DNA of 64,000 bases from Schistocephalus solidus (GCA_017591395.1 WEDG01007273.1:24064-88063); one strand, 5' to 3'; shown: positions 44,746-56,985, numbered from the stretch's first letter. Notes: generated by a model not told the origin, from the sequence alone. A program made the numbers and translations.

Positions 44746-45238
44746 ATGAAACCCCAGTCAGTGCTTAGACGCAAACATCCACTTCGCGTAAAACTTCCAC
44801 TAGAGCAACCCTTCTTAAGCATGAAGAACTTAGACCTTGACGCCCTGGAAAACTTAAATACCTTTATGTCTAAATATGGTTCTGTCTTCACGATCCTTGG
44901 TAATATTTTTGAGGGAAAGTTGTCTTCACTCCCTTCTCAACAAGGCGTAAAACAAGAGCCTTTAATAAACATGGTCAGTACCGAGTAAATTGACCGACAT
45001 AAGAAAATTTTCAATTTTCTTTTACAAAAGGTTCCCAAGAGTAAAATCCCCCTGGACGTTGCATTTCATTTCCTTTACTCATGCGACTTTAACTTTAAAG
45101 TCGCTGAAGCTAAAAGGTTGTCTTCCTGTAGCAAAAACCCGCCAGTTCTGGTCAAAAGTTTTTCAGCGATTGAAGTTGACCTTATTTTCTCTAAGCATGA
45201 GCACTCAGCTCAATATTTGAAAAAAACAAGTTGTTAAT
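44746..45238 (+). pseudogene. Family A ORF1, first part with in-frame TAA
   Basis: 80 codons end at TAA (44986-44988); the same frame then stays open for 82 more codons (IDRHKKIFNFLLQK..., then PPVLVKSFSAIEVDLIFSKH) to a second TAA near 45236. The second stretch has the look of the nucleic-acid-binding domain of CR1 ORF1 proteins (P.LLV.F.S...V..I). The TAA is identical in both copies, so it is either an inherited defect of a master copy or a readthrough codon. Confidence 0.5.
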
Positions 45239-45974
45239 CTGTAGGGATAAAACCCCAATGGAACGTCGGGATTCACCCTCATTAGCAAACAAGAAGCCTT
45301 CGTCTACGCCTACAATATCAAAAGTTATCTCAGAGGTTTGTCCTGTAGCTAATTCTAGCCCACGGCCGTCCGGATCGACAGAAATTTCGATTCCAGCTGA
45401 ATCTTCACCCGTTAACCTTGTTCCTGGTTTGAGTGAAATTATGTCCAAGCCGCTACTTTCTTATCCCAAGCAAACCATGCCTGTTTTAGCTGCCAAATCT
45501 TCTAAACCTAAGAAAACTCCTAGTAAATCTGAATCATTGGCTAATCCAGGCATTAAAATCAGTAATGTCATTACCGATGGGAAACTTGCTAACCCCTCAG
45601 CATCTACAACAGCTGCGAACGCTAATGTTAGCATCCTTCCCAACCCAAAAGGTGGCCGAAATCCCCAAATAATTAACGCTTCTAATTATGTTACCAGTTT
45701 TTTGAAATCATTTATTCCTTTTTCAAATGCACGTTTTCAAACAATTGATGCTAAATTCCCTCAAAATCTCATTTCTATACCACCCCCTATCTTTCAAACG
45801 CCACAATATAGCCTTCCCTTCCAAGGTTTTCATCCAAATATGCCATTTTTCAATAATCTCAGTTCTCTATACAGTAACATTTCGACAAATTGTAGACCAG
45901 AGCAATTTTGTTTCCCACCTTTCGTTTCTTCTTTCCAGTTTTCTTCTCCGCCACCAAATTATCCTTTTTTATAA
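45231..45974 (+). pseudogene. Family A Ser/Pro-rich ORF (247 codons)
   Basis: Low-complexity, Ser/Pro/Asn-rich protein with a C-terminal Phe/Pro-rich part (FQGFHPNMPFFNNL, FPPFVSSFQFSSPPPNYPFL). No domain recognised. It overlaps the preceding ORF by 8 nt and the endonuclease ORF by 67 nt in a different frame, as a linking or ORF1 C-terminal region might. The perfect conservation in two copies reflects recent copying and does not prove selection. Confidence 0.5.
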
Positions 45975-46387
45975 ATACTGATAAGCGTAACCTGCAGCTC
46001 AGGAATACGCTCAGCTTAGTTTCACTCAATGCGAGATCAGTTGAGAATAAGATGGCTGAGCTTAGAACAGTAGCCTTTGAGCTTGATCCAGATGTGCTGT
46101 GCATCACTGAATCCTGGGCTCACTCTCTTATTTCTGACTCAACGCTTGCTATAGATAATTTCAATGTGTACCGACAAGACCGCGCTGAAAAACGCGGCGG
46201 TGGTTGCCTCCTTTATATTAAGTCATCCTTTATACATTTCCCTTTTCAGCTGGCCATTTCGTCCTTTTCTGGAAATGTATGCTTTGCTTCAGTCATCCTC
46301 CCTCACAATAAAAAAGCGTTAATTGGCTGTGTCTATAATCCTCCGTGTTATTCTGGCAATGTTAGCGAGCTCTGTGAACTATTTTAA
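45908..46387 (+). pseudogene. Family A endonuclease domain, N-terminal two thirds
   Basis: 159 codons with LVSLNARSVENKMAELRTVA, DVLCITESWAHS, YRQDRAEKRGGGCLLYIKSS and LIGCVYNPP: the SLNARS, ITESW, DR..GGG..LYI and VYxPP segments of EEP endonucleases. An in-frame TAA at 46384-46386 interrupts it; the frame continues with IIVGDFNLPDIDW (catalytic GDFN) and an in-frame TGA near 46543, then LIFTNDVHPLF and the final SDH-like NDHAIIH. The same stops occur in the chimeric copy. Confidence 0.85.
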
Positions 46388-47309
46388 AAAGTTGTAGACA
46401 TTCAATTTGATGTCAAAATAATCGTAGGCGATTTCAATCTGCCAGACATTGACTGGCAGGCCAATTCCTCTCCGCCTAAACATCAGAAATTGGTCGATAC
46501 TGTTAACTTTTCAAACATGTCCCAACTGGTCAGATCAGCTACTTGAAATGACATCATTTTAGATTTAATTTTTACAAATGATGTCCACCCTCTCTTTATG
46601 AATTTTCATCATGATCTTTTCACAAACGATCACGCAATAATTCACTGTTGTTTTCCAGTCCCCCTTCTTACGAAGCCTGAAGTTAAATGCAATAACCTCG
46701 ACTTTGCTAACACAAACCATGAAATGATAAATAATTTCGTAAGCACTCAAGATTGGCATATCATATTAGCAATCAACGATCCAAATTTTTTCCGTGAGCT
46801 ATTGCAGAGCCTCACAGAACAAAATCCAGGCTTTTAATGCCTTTTAAGATATTTAATTCAAATACAGCTTCTTCTACTGTTCCGCATTTTCTCCAGAACA
46901 GACTTAAAAAATTACGAAAACAACTTAAAGATTCATCTTAAAGCTCTTTGTCAGTTCAATTAAGGATTGCACAAATATTGGAATTAGCATCGTAAAGTAG
47001 GCTCGCGAGAGATAAGCGTAGGGAGTCTCGGGTACTAAGTGATGGCAATTCATCCAAATCTGTTGCTCTTATTTTCCATGTTCGGTCATCGGCTAAGTGT
47101 AACTCCGCCTTTACTCGACTGTAACAAAAATTTGTTACAGACGATTTGGGCAAAGCAGAGTTGTTCAATTCGTTTTTGCCAACCGCTTTACCACTGAAAC
47201 TAGCCACACTCCCACAATTCCTCTGCTTTCAAATTCACTTCTAACAACCATTAATTTCTCGCCTTCATGTATTCAAAAGGAAAAAGCTCACCTAAAAAAT
47301 TCACATTCG

Positions 47310-48428
47310 GTTTGAACTGATAACATTCCAAACTCACGTATTAAACAGTTAAGGGATTTTCCACCTTTACTAAGCAAGTTATTCTCAGTATTTCTCGAAA
47401 AGGGTTTCTTCCCCGATTACTGGAAAACTTCTATCATAATACCCGTTTTTAAATCTTGTTCCCGCTCGGACATTCATAACTATCGCGGTGTTCATAAAAC
47501 GGCCTCTTTTGCTAAACTCTTCGAAAAACTAATTGCAAAACAAATCACGGATTTTTGCAAAAGCAATCAAATTATCAACTTTTCCCAACACGGCTTCTTA
47601 CCGGACCGCTCTTGTGAAACCTGCCACATGACTTTTCTAAATCTACTAACCTCTCTTCGTAATGATCATCTCTCTGTGGTAGTTATCTATTTTGATCTCA
47701 GTAAGGCATTCGATAAAGTGCCTCATAAACGACTTCTAGCTAAACTAGAAGCTATTGGATTTCGTAGTCCCATTACTGACTTTATTAGATCATACCTAAA
47801 TGATCGAAAGCAAAAAGTCTTAAAAGGGTCCTCATACACAAGTGCTACCCCAATTGTTAGTGGTGTCCTTCAAGGTACCGTATTAGGTCCTTTGTTGTTC
47901 TTACTGTATATAAATGATATTTCATCGATAGTTAAACATTCTCAATCTTTTATTTATGCTGATGACCTCAACTGCCTGTATTCCTTCTCTAACTCTACGA
48001 CCGAACGGTGCCTAGAACAAATTCATTCAGACTTAGACGCTCTTTCGGCCTGGAGCTCCACATGGCTAATGGAGTTCTCACCTACTAAGTGTCGCTACAT
48101 GAGTTTAGGGCCTGTTAGGCTGCCACAAGCTCTTATTTTTGAAGGTTGCCCTATGATTGAATGTTCCTCCATCAAGGACTTGGGCTTAATATACACCAAT
48201 AAATTAGATCTTTCGCCTCATGCCGATAGAATTACGGCGAAAGTTGCTCAGGTTTGCGGCTTTATTTCTTATAATTTCTACCTTCCTGAAACTAAATTAA
48301 GACTTTATCGTATGTTTTTTCTTCGCATTTTTGAATTTTGCTGTCCTTTCTTCGGTTTAATAAATGAATCTAGCCGTTCAAAAATTGAAAATGTCCAAAG
48401 ACATTTCACAAAAAACTCCTATTGCTGA
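47310..48428 (+). pseudogene. Family A reverse transcriptase, nearly intact
   Basis: The frame is open from about 47310. It has FFPDYWKTSIIIPVFKS, SDIHNYRGVHKTASFAKLFE (RT block 1), INFSQHGFLPDRSC (block 2), VVVIYFDLSKAFDKVPH (first catalytic Asp), SGVLQGTVLGPLLFLLYIND (block 4), FIYADDLNCLYSF with YADD at 47955-47966, then WLMEFSPTKC and IKDLGLIYTNKL. A one-base deletion near 48412, relative to the copy at 6320, shifts the frame and ends the ORF; the C-terminus follows in the frame of 48422-48709. All catalytic residues are kept. Confidence 0.88.
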
Positions 48429-48709
48429 CTCTTTCAACTAATTCCTACTCAACCAGATGCCAGCTAATGAAGCTAAAATTTCTTTGGGTCAGGAGACTTG
48501 AAGCAGGCTTTTGTCTCCTTTTCCGACTAAATAATAGTTCAACTCTCCCCAAGCTTTCTGTCATTACCCCCGTTAGTCTTCCTTATAACCTAAGAAATTC
48601 TGCAATAATTATACCTCCCCTGCATCCTCCACGTGTAAACGCTCTCTCTTCTTTGCTTCTAGGTATAGTTTTCTTTGGAATAACTTGCCAATTGAAATTA
48701 GGTCGTTAA
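48422..48709 (+). pseudogene. Family A RT C-terminal segment after frameshift
   Basis: KLKFLWVRRLEAGFCLLFRL and LPYNLRNSAIIIPPLHPPRV match the C-terminus of the open copy at 6390-6560. A second frame change near 48650 follows. Confidence 0.8.
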
Positions 48710-49171
48710 CTAGTCTATCTGCATTCAAGCGAAGACTGCACATTTATCTTAACACTGATTCTATTAACCTGTTATTTTCCTCATCTTTTCCCAGAAGCTT
48801 TCCCCATGACTCGGAGAAAGGACCATCGGGAATTTGAGTAACCCTCTTGAAACTATATTTTCGCTACCTCGGGTCGCCCATGAACTATGATGTCTCCTTA
48901 TCTCACTAGTCGTCCAAACAATGACGTCATTCGGACGTTCACATTCGGTGGTCCACAGTCAAAATGCTACCGTTTCTTTGGATACCAACCATCATGAGAA
49001 ATCAATTCTGGGTCCTAAGATGTGGAGGACTTAAGTTCATTGACGCATTTCGTGAGATTTTGTTTCATACGCCTAAGTGATCAAGAACGAATCACCTCAA
49101 CGTTTTATTATCTCATTCTGAAATGCTACTACCGTATCACCCTACTCTACCACCTGACCATTTTTTCCTAA

Positions 49172-49257
49172 GCAGTTTTTTCTCCTTTCTTCTATTAAAA
49201 AAGGAAGGCTTATTGAACTCTGCCTCCATTTATATGGTAGGAGTTTTTTTTCACTGC
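49172..49257 (+). promoter_or_regulatory. ENE-like U-rich-loop hairpin (family A, near full-length copy)
   Basis: GCAG, six U, CUCCU; AGGAG, eight U, CACUGC. Lower stem 4-5 bp, upper stem 5 bp. About 180 nt before the element end. Confidence 0.7.
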
Positions 49258-49438
49258 CTATTTTTTCTAGTTCACCATTAATTTTAAAACATCACTAACT
49301 GTTGACGTAGCAGGACAAGATATGTATTTGTACATTTTATCTGCACATATTGTCATCACTTCATTTCGTTACTAATGTTTGCTTAGACAGTGCCTTGCCG
49401 GTGCTAACCAAATATAAATTCTCAATTCTAAATTCTAA

Positions 49439-49580
49439 TGGCCCGAGAATGGAGCTCTGGGGTGTGCCATTGACAACCGGCACTGAAATTTCTTTAGAAT
49501 TGTCAGTGCGAATGCGGTACAGTGCACAAAGCATTCCGTTTAGGGAAAGCGGATTTTTAAAATGAACTATCATCACCGTG
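49439..49580 (-). pseudogene. Small RT fragment, CR1-like
   Basis: Minus strand: MLCALYRIRTDNSKEISVPV then VNGTPQSSILGPLEFRI. The G.PQGS.LGPLLF block 4 of CR1-type RTs is clear although mutated. Only about 45 codons remain, between the end of family A and the start of family B. Confidence 0.6.
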
Positions 49581-50247
49581 GCCTCTTAAAATCATTCTTG
49601 AAAATGATGTTCAGGCTTCACGCCTCCTAGAACGGAGAACGGCTCTCCGTAGCTCACACAGGAATGTGTTTATTCAGCCGGATTTTGAACCCAAGGAAAG
49701 GCACAAAATGAGGATGCTGATAGCAGAACTGAAGAGGAAAACCGAGCAGGGTAAACAATGGCTCCAAATAAAGGACGGGGAAATAAAAGTGATAAAGAGG
49801 TCTTTCTTATGGCAGAACCCGTACATAATCAAGTTGGGTCCTCGCCGAGACGGAGGACACTAAATACGATGAACCTAACTGTACAGAGCTCGAATAATAA
49901 AACGAAGGCGCTCCAGAACTCGGATGACAACCACTCATCAGAACTCAGCATCGGCGGGATGGACACCAATTCATCTCGGAAAGCAATGACAGACTCTAGT
50001 ATTTAATCGCATGAAATGCGCAGAAGTCTATATGGAGGAAAAACCCAGTCTAAATTGAGATGTTTGTATTCCAATGCTCAGTCTCCTATCGAAAGTAAAC
50101 GAACTTAAAGCACTAGTATCAGACCAAACCCCCGATGTCATTGCCATTACGAAAACGTGGCTCAAAGCCGAAATCGTAGAAAGCTAGGTTTCAATAGAAA
50201 GATACCAACTGTTTCGAAAAGACCGAGAAAATAGAAAGGGAGAAGGA

Positions 50248-50544
50248 GTGGCCGGTCAAGTGCTTGAATATATACTCTTCCAGGAACCTCTCGAGGAACG
50301 AAAACTGCGAAATCTGAAAGAAGCGCAGTCATCTGGTCCTGACGATATACCAGCCAAGTTCTTGAAAGAACTGGCCAGCGAACTGTCCAAACCAGTAGCG
50401 CATATATTTAATTCGTCATTTGAATCAGGGAAACTTCCATCCGAATGGAAGGCAGCAAATATATACCCCATTTGCAAGAGTGGTGCTCAATCTAATGTCA
50501 ACAATTATCGGCCTGTCAGCCTTACCTCCATTTGCTGTAAATAA
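50248..50544 (+). pseudogene. Family B RT N-terminal part
   Basis: Has SSGPDDIPAKFLKELASELS (RT block 0), FESGKLPSEWKAANIYPICK and NVNNYRPVSLTSICCK (block 1), typical of CR1. It ends at an ochre stop at 50542. The following DLKKAFDSVPRKRLI block (50718-50765) is in another frame. Confidence 0.85.
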
Positions 50545-50882
50545 TGGAATCAATAATCAAGAAGGCAACCATGAAGTTCCTTGAGGAAAACTAATTACTC
50601 TCAGATCTCCAGTATGGCTTACGACAGAATCGCTCCTGTCTTTCTAGTTTATTACTCTCCACAGAGCAGTGGACTCGAGCACTGGACGAAAATTGTAGGG
50701 TTGACGTCAAAAACACTGATTTAAAAAAGGCTTTTGACAGTGTCCCACGCAAACGTCTCATCAAAAATTATCTAAAATTGGCATAAGAGGAATGCTGCTG
50801 ACATGGATCACAGACATTCTTACAGGAAGATTGCAAACTGTGTGCGTCAATAGCTCGAAGCCAACACCTACTCCGGTTCTAA

Positions 50883-51158
50883 GTGGTGTCCCCCCAAGGC
50901 TCGGTATTAGGGCCGTTACTCTTCTTAGTGTACATCAAGGACTGTGTTAACGACCTGGATTGCAGCGCCATCATCTTTGCAGATGATGTTAAATTGTGTA
51001 GGGTCATCAGATCTGATTCCGATAGGCACGCACTTCAAGATGATCTCAACCGTCTTAGCAGGTGGTTTGCTCGTTGGCTCTTAAATTTTAATGTTAGGAA
51101 GTGTGTGGTCCTAAGACTCCATACCATAAGGACCAGTAAAGAGGATGATTCCTACTAA
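50883..51158 (+). pseudogene. Family B RT palm
   Basis: PQGSVLGPLLFLVYIKDCVN (block 4) then AIIFADDVKL with the catalytic FADD box at 50976-50987, and LSRWFARWLLNFNVRKCVVL. All palm motifs are kept. Frames break on both sides. Confidence 0.88.
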
Positions 51159-51425
51159 AACCTTCTCAATGGGTAGCCACTTTCGATTGTTAAGGAACAG
51201 AAGGACCTCGGTGTTCTAATAAAATCCTCACTCAAACCATCTTCACAGTGTTTAAAGGCAGCTAAACGTGCAACACAAGTTTTATTTGTGCTCAGACGTG
51301 GATTTGTACAGATTGATAAGGAACTATTCCAAAAAACCTACGGGGCATGTATTCGATCTCACTTGTAATATGCCGTTCAGGCCTGGTGTCCGTGGTTTAA
51401 GAAGGATTATCTACAGCTGGAACGA

Positions 51426-51770
51426 GTGCAGGCGAGGGCTACGAAGATGGTCAAGAATCTAAGTCATCAGTCTTACAAAGCCAGACTGGTTGAACTTGAT
51501 TTGTTTCCTCTTAATTACAGGAAACTACGCGGTGACCTCATCCAAACCTACCAGATTTTCAGAGGCCGTGAGTGTGTTCTAGAATTTACTGACTTTTTCG
51601 AATTGGCTGGGACGGAACATCTGCAGTGTCATCCCTTTAAACTGCAGAGGAAGATTGTCCACACGGAAGTCCATCGGAACGCATTTTTGCAGAGGGTCTT
51701 TGGAGCATGGAACAGACGCCTGACGAGGTGGTCCTTTCAGAAACTGTTGACACATTTAAATTCAAACTAG
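51426..51770 (+). pseudogene. Family B RT C-terminus
   Basis: [36 protein letters not shown], then [19 protein letters not shown] and [20 protein letters not shown]: the conserved end of CR1 ORF2 (RAT..V..L....Y..RL, RR.RGDLI..YKI, R....F..R....WN.LP). It ends at the natural stop 51768-51770. Confidence 0.88.
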
Positions 51771-52064
51771 ATAGTCATTTTCTGAGAAACTATTGTGGCA
51801 GCTTGCGCCTGGCCCACACATATCGATGACCCTACATTTTCATTTGGTCAGATTTATCACTGTAAACGTTTGAACTATTGACATTTTTACATGTGAATAA
51901 GGAGCACAAGGGCGAAAGCCTACTTCCCTCAATAAGGTGACTTAAAGTGACTTAAAATTGTGATCAGTCAGTCAAGAAATTCTCTATACAATTTAGTAAA
52001 TTCCTGTTATCCTACATTCTCTGACCTTATAGAGTAATCACCAGATAACTTCAACCACAAACAA

Positions 52065-54480
52065 CAACAATGGGCAACATATAAACTTATCTGTCAGTAT
52101 GCCACCTTTGGAACACGGACGAGAGAAGGATAACAGTCAAATTGTCTTGACCTGATTTTTACCCGAGACGAGGAAGATGTGGTAGACCTACAGGATCGGC
52201 CGCCGTTATGGTCAAGTGATCACATTAAGCTGTGCTTCGAGTACTCACTGTTTTCGAAACCAAATTTACCCGATACTTGTGAAAGAAACATTTGGAAGGG
52301 GGACTACTCACTAATGAGAAGAAAAATGTCAAAGATATCCTGGGAAACAGAACTACATGGTGAAACCAAAAAAGATTGGGCGACATTGAGCTCGTTATTG
52401 AAAATGATTGTTAACCCTAACTGTCCTCTCAGGAGAAAGGCAACCAAAAATCGCCAAAGTGGATAAACTCAAACTTACAGGCCTCATTCAAAAAAGAAAT
52501 AGCTTATGGAGGCATTACAGACGAACCGGCCCTGATAGTCACTTATGGGAAAATAAGCAGCAACGCAACGATGGTAAAAGTGAGGCTACTAAGCTGTGGA
52601 GTAAGTTCGAACTAAACATTCTGCAAAAATTGTTGGAATACCAAAAACGATATATGGCTGCATACGGAGTACAAAGATAATTCAGGAAATGATTCCTGCC
52701 CTTAGGTCTGTAGACGGAAAACTGGAGACCGACGACCAGGTAAAGCATCCCGTCTTTCCAAATTCTTTCAGACCGTCTTCATCCGAGTGCCTAATACATT
52801 TGTCAACCAATAGTTATCCCTCCTTTCTTTCCTCCTCCACCTCCTCCTCATCCACAACAGAGAACCTTGACCTAGACTTTTCACCGACCATACTTAGAGC
52901 CTAATTACTCCGTAAAAAGCCTGCCAGGTCGCCTGAGCCGGATAGAATTCCTGCATTAGCACTTAGATAACTTGCTGACAAACGGTGTGAACCACTATCC
53001 ATCATATTCAACAATTCCTTTGAAGAAACGAACTCCCGGAAGAATGGAAGTGTGCATTCATCGCTCCAATCTATAAAGGAGGTTCATGACTGGGCTGTAA
53101 AAATTATCGCCCTGTCAGTGGAACTTGCATAGCGTGTAAAATAATGGAGCGTATTATTAAGAGGCATTAAATGCGCTATCTGGAAAACAACCAAATCCTA
53201 TGCGATGTCCAACACGCCTTCCGTCCAGGATGTTCCTGTCTCACTAGAGCCCTTTTTTGCAAGAGAAATGGACAAAGGCCACAGATAAGGGTTATCCAGT
53301 AGATGTTGTATTGTTTGAATTCAAGAATGCCTTTGAAAGTATACCACAAGGGCTTCTTTTACAGAAGATTTGGGACGTAGGAATTCGAGGAAAACTTTTC
53401 AATGGGATCAAGAGTTTCTTGTCTTTCAGAGTATAGAGTTATTGTTGTAAACTTCAGCTCGGACTTGGCAAACTTAGAAAGTGGTGTTCCACAGGGTTCT
53501 GTTTGGGCCCACTACTCTTCCTAGTCTACTTGAATGACTGACTCAATGACACGGATTGTGAAGCTGTCCTGTTTCCTGATGACATACAAATATGGACTGA
53601 AGTCACCTGCGCTGACGACGCAAATAAGTAACAGTTTAATATCGACAAAATAAGGGCCTGTTCGGCCAGGTGGCTTGTTAAGTTTACTGTATCCAAGTGC
53701 GTGATCCTACACATAATCGCGGGTCGAAAAGTATCTCTGAAACACCAGTACTTTATTAAAGGCACTGCATTAAAAGAGGTAGAAACACACAAAGATCTGG
53801 GCATGTGGACAACTGCGAATTTGATGCCATCAGAACACTGTAAGAAAGCAGTCGAGAAAGCAACATGTACACTGCATTGGATCAGATGTGCGTTTTAAAT
53901 ATTCCACCCCTAATCTCTTCGGAAAAGTCTATGGCGTCTTTGCGAGACCGCATTAAGATAACGGAATACCAGCCTGAATACCGTGGATGAAGAAATATGT
54001 TGACCTCCTCGAACAGGTGCAGTGAAGAGCAAAGAAGATAATCGACGTTCCTAAGAATTATCCGTACCAAGACAGATTGAAAAAGGTTGTCTTATTTCCT
54101 CTTTAGTGCAGGCACTTTTGGTGTAGCTTGCTCTGGACATTCTGGATTATCCGGAGCCATGATTCCTCTCTAAGATCGGATGATTTCTTCAAGTTTGCCT
54201 GCGAAACCCATCTGCGTAGTAATCCTTATAGGATCAAAAGAGAATGGACACGATTGAACCTCAGAAAGATTTTTAGCCAACTAAAGGTTCGACCTTGGAA
54301 CTCGTCACCAAGTGAGACGGTTACCTGTGATAGCATTTCTGATTTTAAAAGAAGGCTTGTTGGCATAATATTTGATAATAAACGACTTTAACCAGCATGA
54401 TTACTTAAAACCAGCCTTTTAAAATCTTAAGGGCTCTTCTTTTAATCCACAATGTTTCGCCTTTAGTTGTTAAAACGCAT
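52065..54480 (+). mobile_element. Family E CR1-like LINE, 5'-truncated
   Basis: Starts in the last endonuclease codons (QYATFGTRTREKDNS, about 52090), has a linker (52179-52680), an acidic/Ser linker (52689-52904), RT in broken frames and the C-terminus (54128-54391), followed by a short 3' UTR. Motif order and sequence match the minus-strand pieces at 10641-13100, 2885-3660 and 7663-8215. It abuts family B directly. Confidence 0.75.
53050..53900 (+). pseudogene. Family E reverse transcriptase, heavily broken
   Basis: In mixed frames: NYRPVSGTCIACKIMER (block 1, about 53100-53150), QHAFRPGCSCLT (block 2), the Asp block reading VVLFEFKNAFESIPQG-like sequence in which the catalytic Asp has become Glu (53300-53350), VPQGSVWAHYSS-type block 4 and the FPDD box at 53572-53583 in place of FADD. 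The later VETHKDLGMWTTANL is in ORF 53701-53898. Catalytically dead. Confidence 0.75.
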
Positions 54481-55297
54481 TCGAAGTTATGTTATGCTTT
54501 TTAAATGTACACCATTTTATATTGACAGTACGCATGCAGCAACAAATACTGACATAATTCTACAAACTTCCAATAATCTTTAATTCCCCTTTTACTCTTC
54601 TTATCATAGCCGTAAGTTGACCTTTATCACACTTAACATAATTTCAGATAAAAGTAATACCATAACTCCAAAAAACTTCTAGAGATCTCAATACACCAAT
54701 TTTATCATCAATACCAGGTTAAAAACAAATGAAAAAAGTTTTAGTATTGATGTATAAATTCAATAAATGAAATAGTGTACCATAAAGATAAATAATAAAT
54801 AGTTTTATTGATTTGGTATTGCTTGGGCGCCGTCAAATCTTTAGAACACAGGAAAAAACCTAAAACAAACTCCTTTTTTAGTAACTTCTTAAGCTTTGTT
54901 TGGTTTGTTTGCTAAAATAGCAGTGTTTGAAATGACGAGTCGGGTTTAAGTAAAAAAACCTGTTTTCCAAGGTTACGAAATAGCAAAATTTGAAAAAAAA
55001 ACAGCTTGACAGAATGGGGATGAATGTGTCAGGGTAAGAACGGTTATGGTCAAGAGTTGTCTGTTATTGATGTTCGAAAGTGTTCCTTCGACAGATATAG
55101 AAAGGTCTGCGGATGATTCGAAGGGATAGGAACTTTCAATTAGATGCGAGTGTAGTCGATTTCGGTGTGGAGTTTGCCGACTAATTAGACTTAGTTGAAC
55201 TAATTGCTAAAAAGTTGGAAATAGATTAGTACCAAGAAGAGTTCAACGGTAATAAACTTTCAATGCAGTCCTTAAGTCCTCATATTTGTATTTGATA
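54481..55297. other. Unassigned AT-rich sequence
   Basis: No supported gene or repeat. Confidence 0.4.
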
Positions 55298-55325
55298 ATA
55301 CCCTAATAACAATTCTTATGCTAAT

Positions 55326-55412
55326 CGGACGCGAATCGGATACGACCATACGAATGGTCGGACGCGAATCGGATACTACCATGACCGCCTAATTCGTACG
55401 CGAATCGGATCC
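55326..55412 (+). repeat. Three short direct repeats and a small hairpin, subterminal
   Basis: CGGACGCGAATCGGATAC at 55326-55343 and 55359-55376, and CGTACGCGAATCGGATCC at 55395-55412; spacings 33 and 36. Between the first two is CGACCAT...ATGGTCG (55343-55360), a hairpin. Such subterminal repeats are typical transposase-binding sites. Confidence 0.7.
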
Positions 55413-56985
55413 GGAAAATTCGTATCTTATTTTTCAGCTGCGCAGCCGAACCCCTTTCTCTTTCTGTAGACCCCCAACTATGTAAACGCTTTAAAGACGA
55501 CCCCCATTACATTCTGAGACAATTTCTACCAATGATAAGGTGATCTCGTAAGACTGATCAAAAAAGTAAAGTATATTTTGTTTAAAAAAGTGTTAAAAAT
55601 TGAGATATACACAAATAAGTCTGAAATCTGTCCGCAATTGAAATCACTGGACTAATCATGTATCGAGGGACCCGGTTATCCGTCCGCCGGTTCAATGGAT
55701 CTCCCCTCTAAAATTCAAAGGCAGTGAATTTAGTCTGTGCGTGAGTACACAATGGACTTTGAAATGCTAATTATAAAAGCATCATAATCAGCTTGATTTT
55801 TCATGCAGGCAATTGTTGTAGACAATGTTAACAAATTTGACTAACCGTCAAGACTCTTCGCTAGGGTAACCTTAAGGCCCCTTTTGTGTAGGCGATCGTA
55901 GGTTTTCTTAAAGGCATTATTTAAAGCCCTCTCCAGCTGTAATATATTGTCTTTTTGTGGATTATTCCACCTATTAAAAACCTTTGCGGCAACATGATTT
56001 AGTAATTAATGAGCTTTTACTTACCCAGAATAACAGCGTAGAGATGGGAAGCAAAAAAGGCCTTTTTGTCTTGGTGCCTACCGCAGTAAGTCAAGGTGTA
56101 GGTTACCTTGTCAGCAAAAAGGGCAGAAAATATGCAATCAGCAAAACTGCTGTTGCTATCGTCACCAAAGGAAGCTAAATACGTTACCTAGTAAGATGGT
56201 TAATAATGTGCAGGCTACCTAACAATTGCTCCCTGCAGGAGTTTTCTGTGACGTCTTCGGTTAAGGCGTCCAGTTCATCTGAGGGCCAAAATTGGTTTAA
56301 ATATTTGACATTTTGACGACGGTTGGGGTGCTTGGGTGGCGGATGTCACCAAACGTTCCTCTATAAGTCGCCGCAATGCAGCCAGCTGTACCTTTAGGTC
56401 ATGCAAATGGCGCAATTCTTGTGTATGGCACTGCATGTACCATCGATGGTAAGCTCTGCCTGATGAGTGCCTTTGGTGTTTGGTTCTGTGACCACGTCGC
56501 CTTTACCGGTGGCGCCTACTGCCGTCTACGAAAATTGTCTTTTTAAGGAATAAGCTTACCAGCGTAGGAGGGAGACTGAGCGATAGGCAGTGTTTTAATT
56601 GAATCACTGCTTCCCAATGAATTGTCCTAAAACAGCGGTAACGGTGGTAATTGTTCTTCATACCGATGAGGATGAGACGGAGGGCAAGTTTGTAACATAA
56701 ACATGTTGATCTATTGGACATTTCGTGTTCCTTCTTGGACGTCTAGTATGAATTCCATCGTCAGACATAATGAGCTACAACCCTACAGGAAAAGATGGGA
56801 TTATGAATGTAAAATAGCTAAAATAGCTATATACGTTACAACACTATTGCCTATTAGATGCCTGGTAGGGTCTCGAAACTGCTCAGTTAACTGTTTAATA
56901 AGTCGTTAATGAACGTCCTCACCACTGCCCATTGCCGATGAATCAATGGTATACGCGAGCGTATTGCCGATGAACTCATAGCCTC

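Larger units (their letters stand above)
44716..49438 (+). mobile_element. Family A LINE, near full-length (4.7 kb) but inactive
   Basis: Best copy of family A. 5' end at AATTGAAAAATACT (also the left end of the chimeric copy). Order: ORF1 region, endonuclease, linker, RT, RT C-terminus, 3' UTR with ENE-like hairpin, and a tail of AATTCTAA repeats ending at 49438. A short-repeat tail instead of poly(A) is usual for CR1-group elements. Several stops and frameshifts interrupt both ORFs. Confidence 0.88.
49595..51985 (+). mobile_element. Family B CR1-like LINE with internal deletion
   Basis: Starts with the C-terminal part of an ORF1 (LLERRTALRSSHRNVFIQPD, FEPKERHKMRMLIAELKR), then the first endonuclease codons (about 50079-50245: SKVNELKALVSDQTPDVIAI, TKTWLK). 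At about 50248 it jumps directly to the linker before RT (KLRNLKEAQSSGPDDIPAKF). Most of the endonuclease and linker is therefore deleted. RT and 3' end follow; the last 30 bp carry a doubled GTGACTTAAA, a CR1-like short tail. Confidence 0.8.

Noticed and set aside
55326..55412. CRISPR-like array
   Set aside because: Only three imperfect repeats in a eukaryotic sequence; better explained as subterminal transposon repeats.
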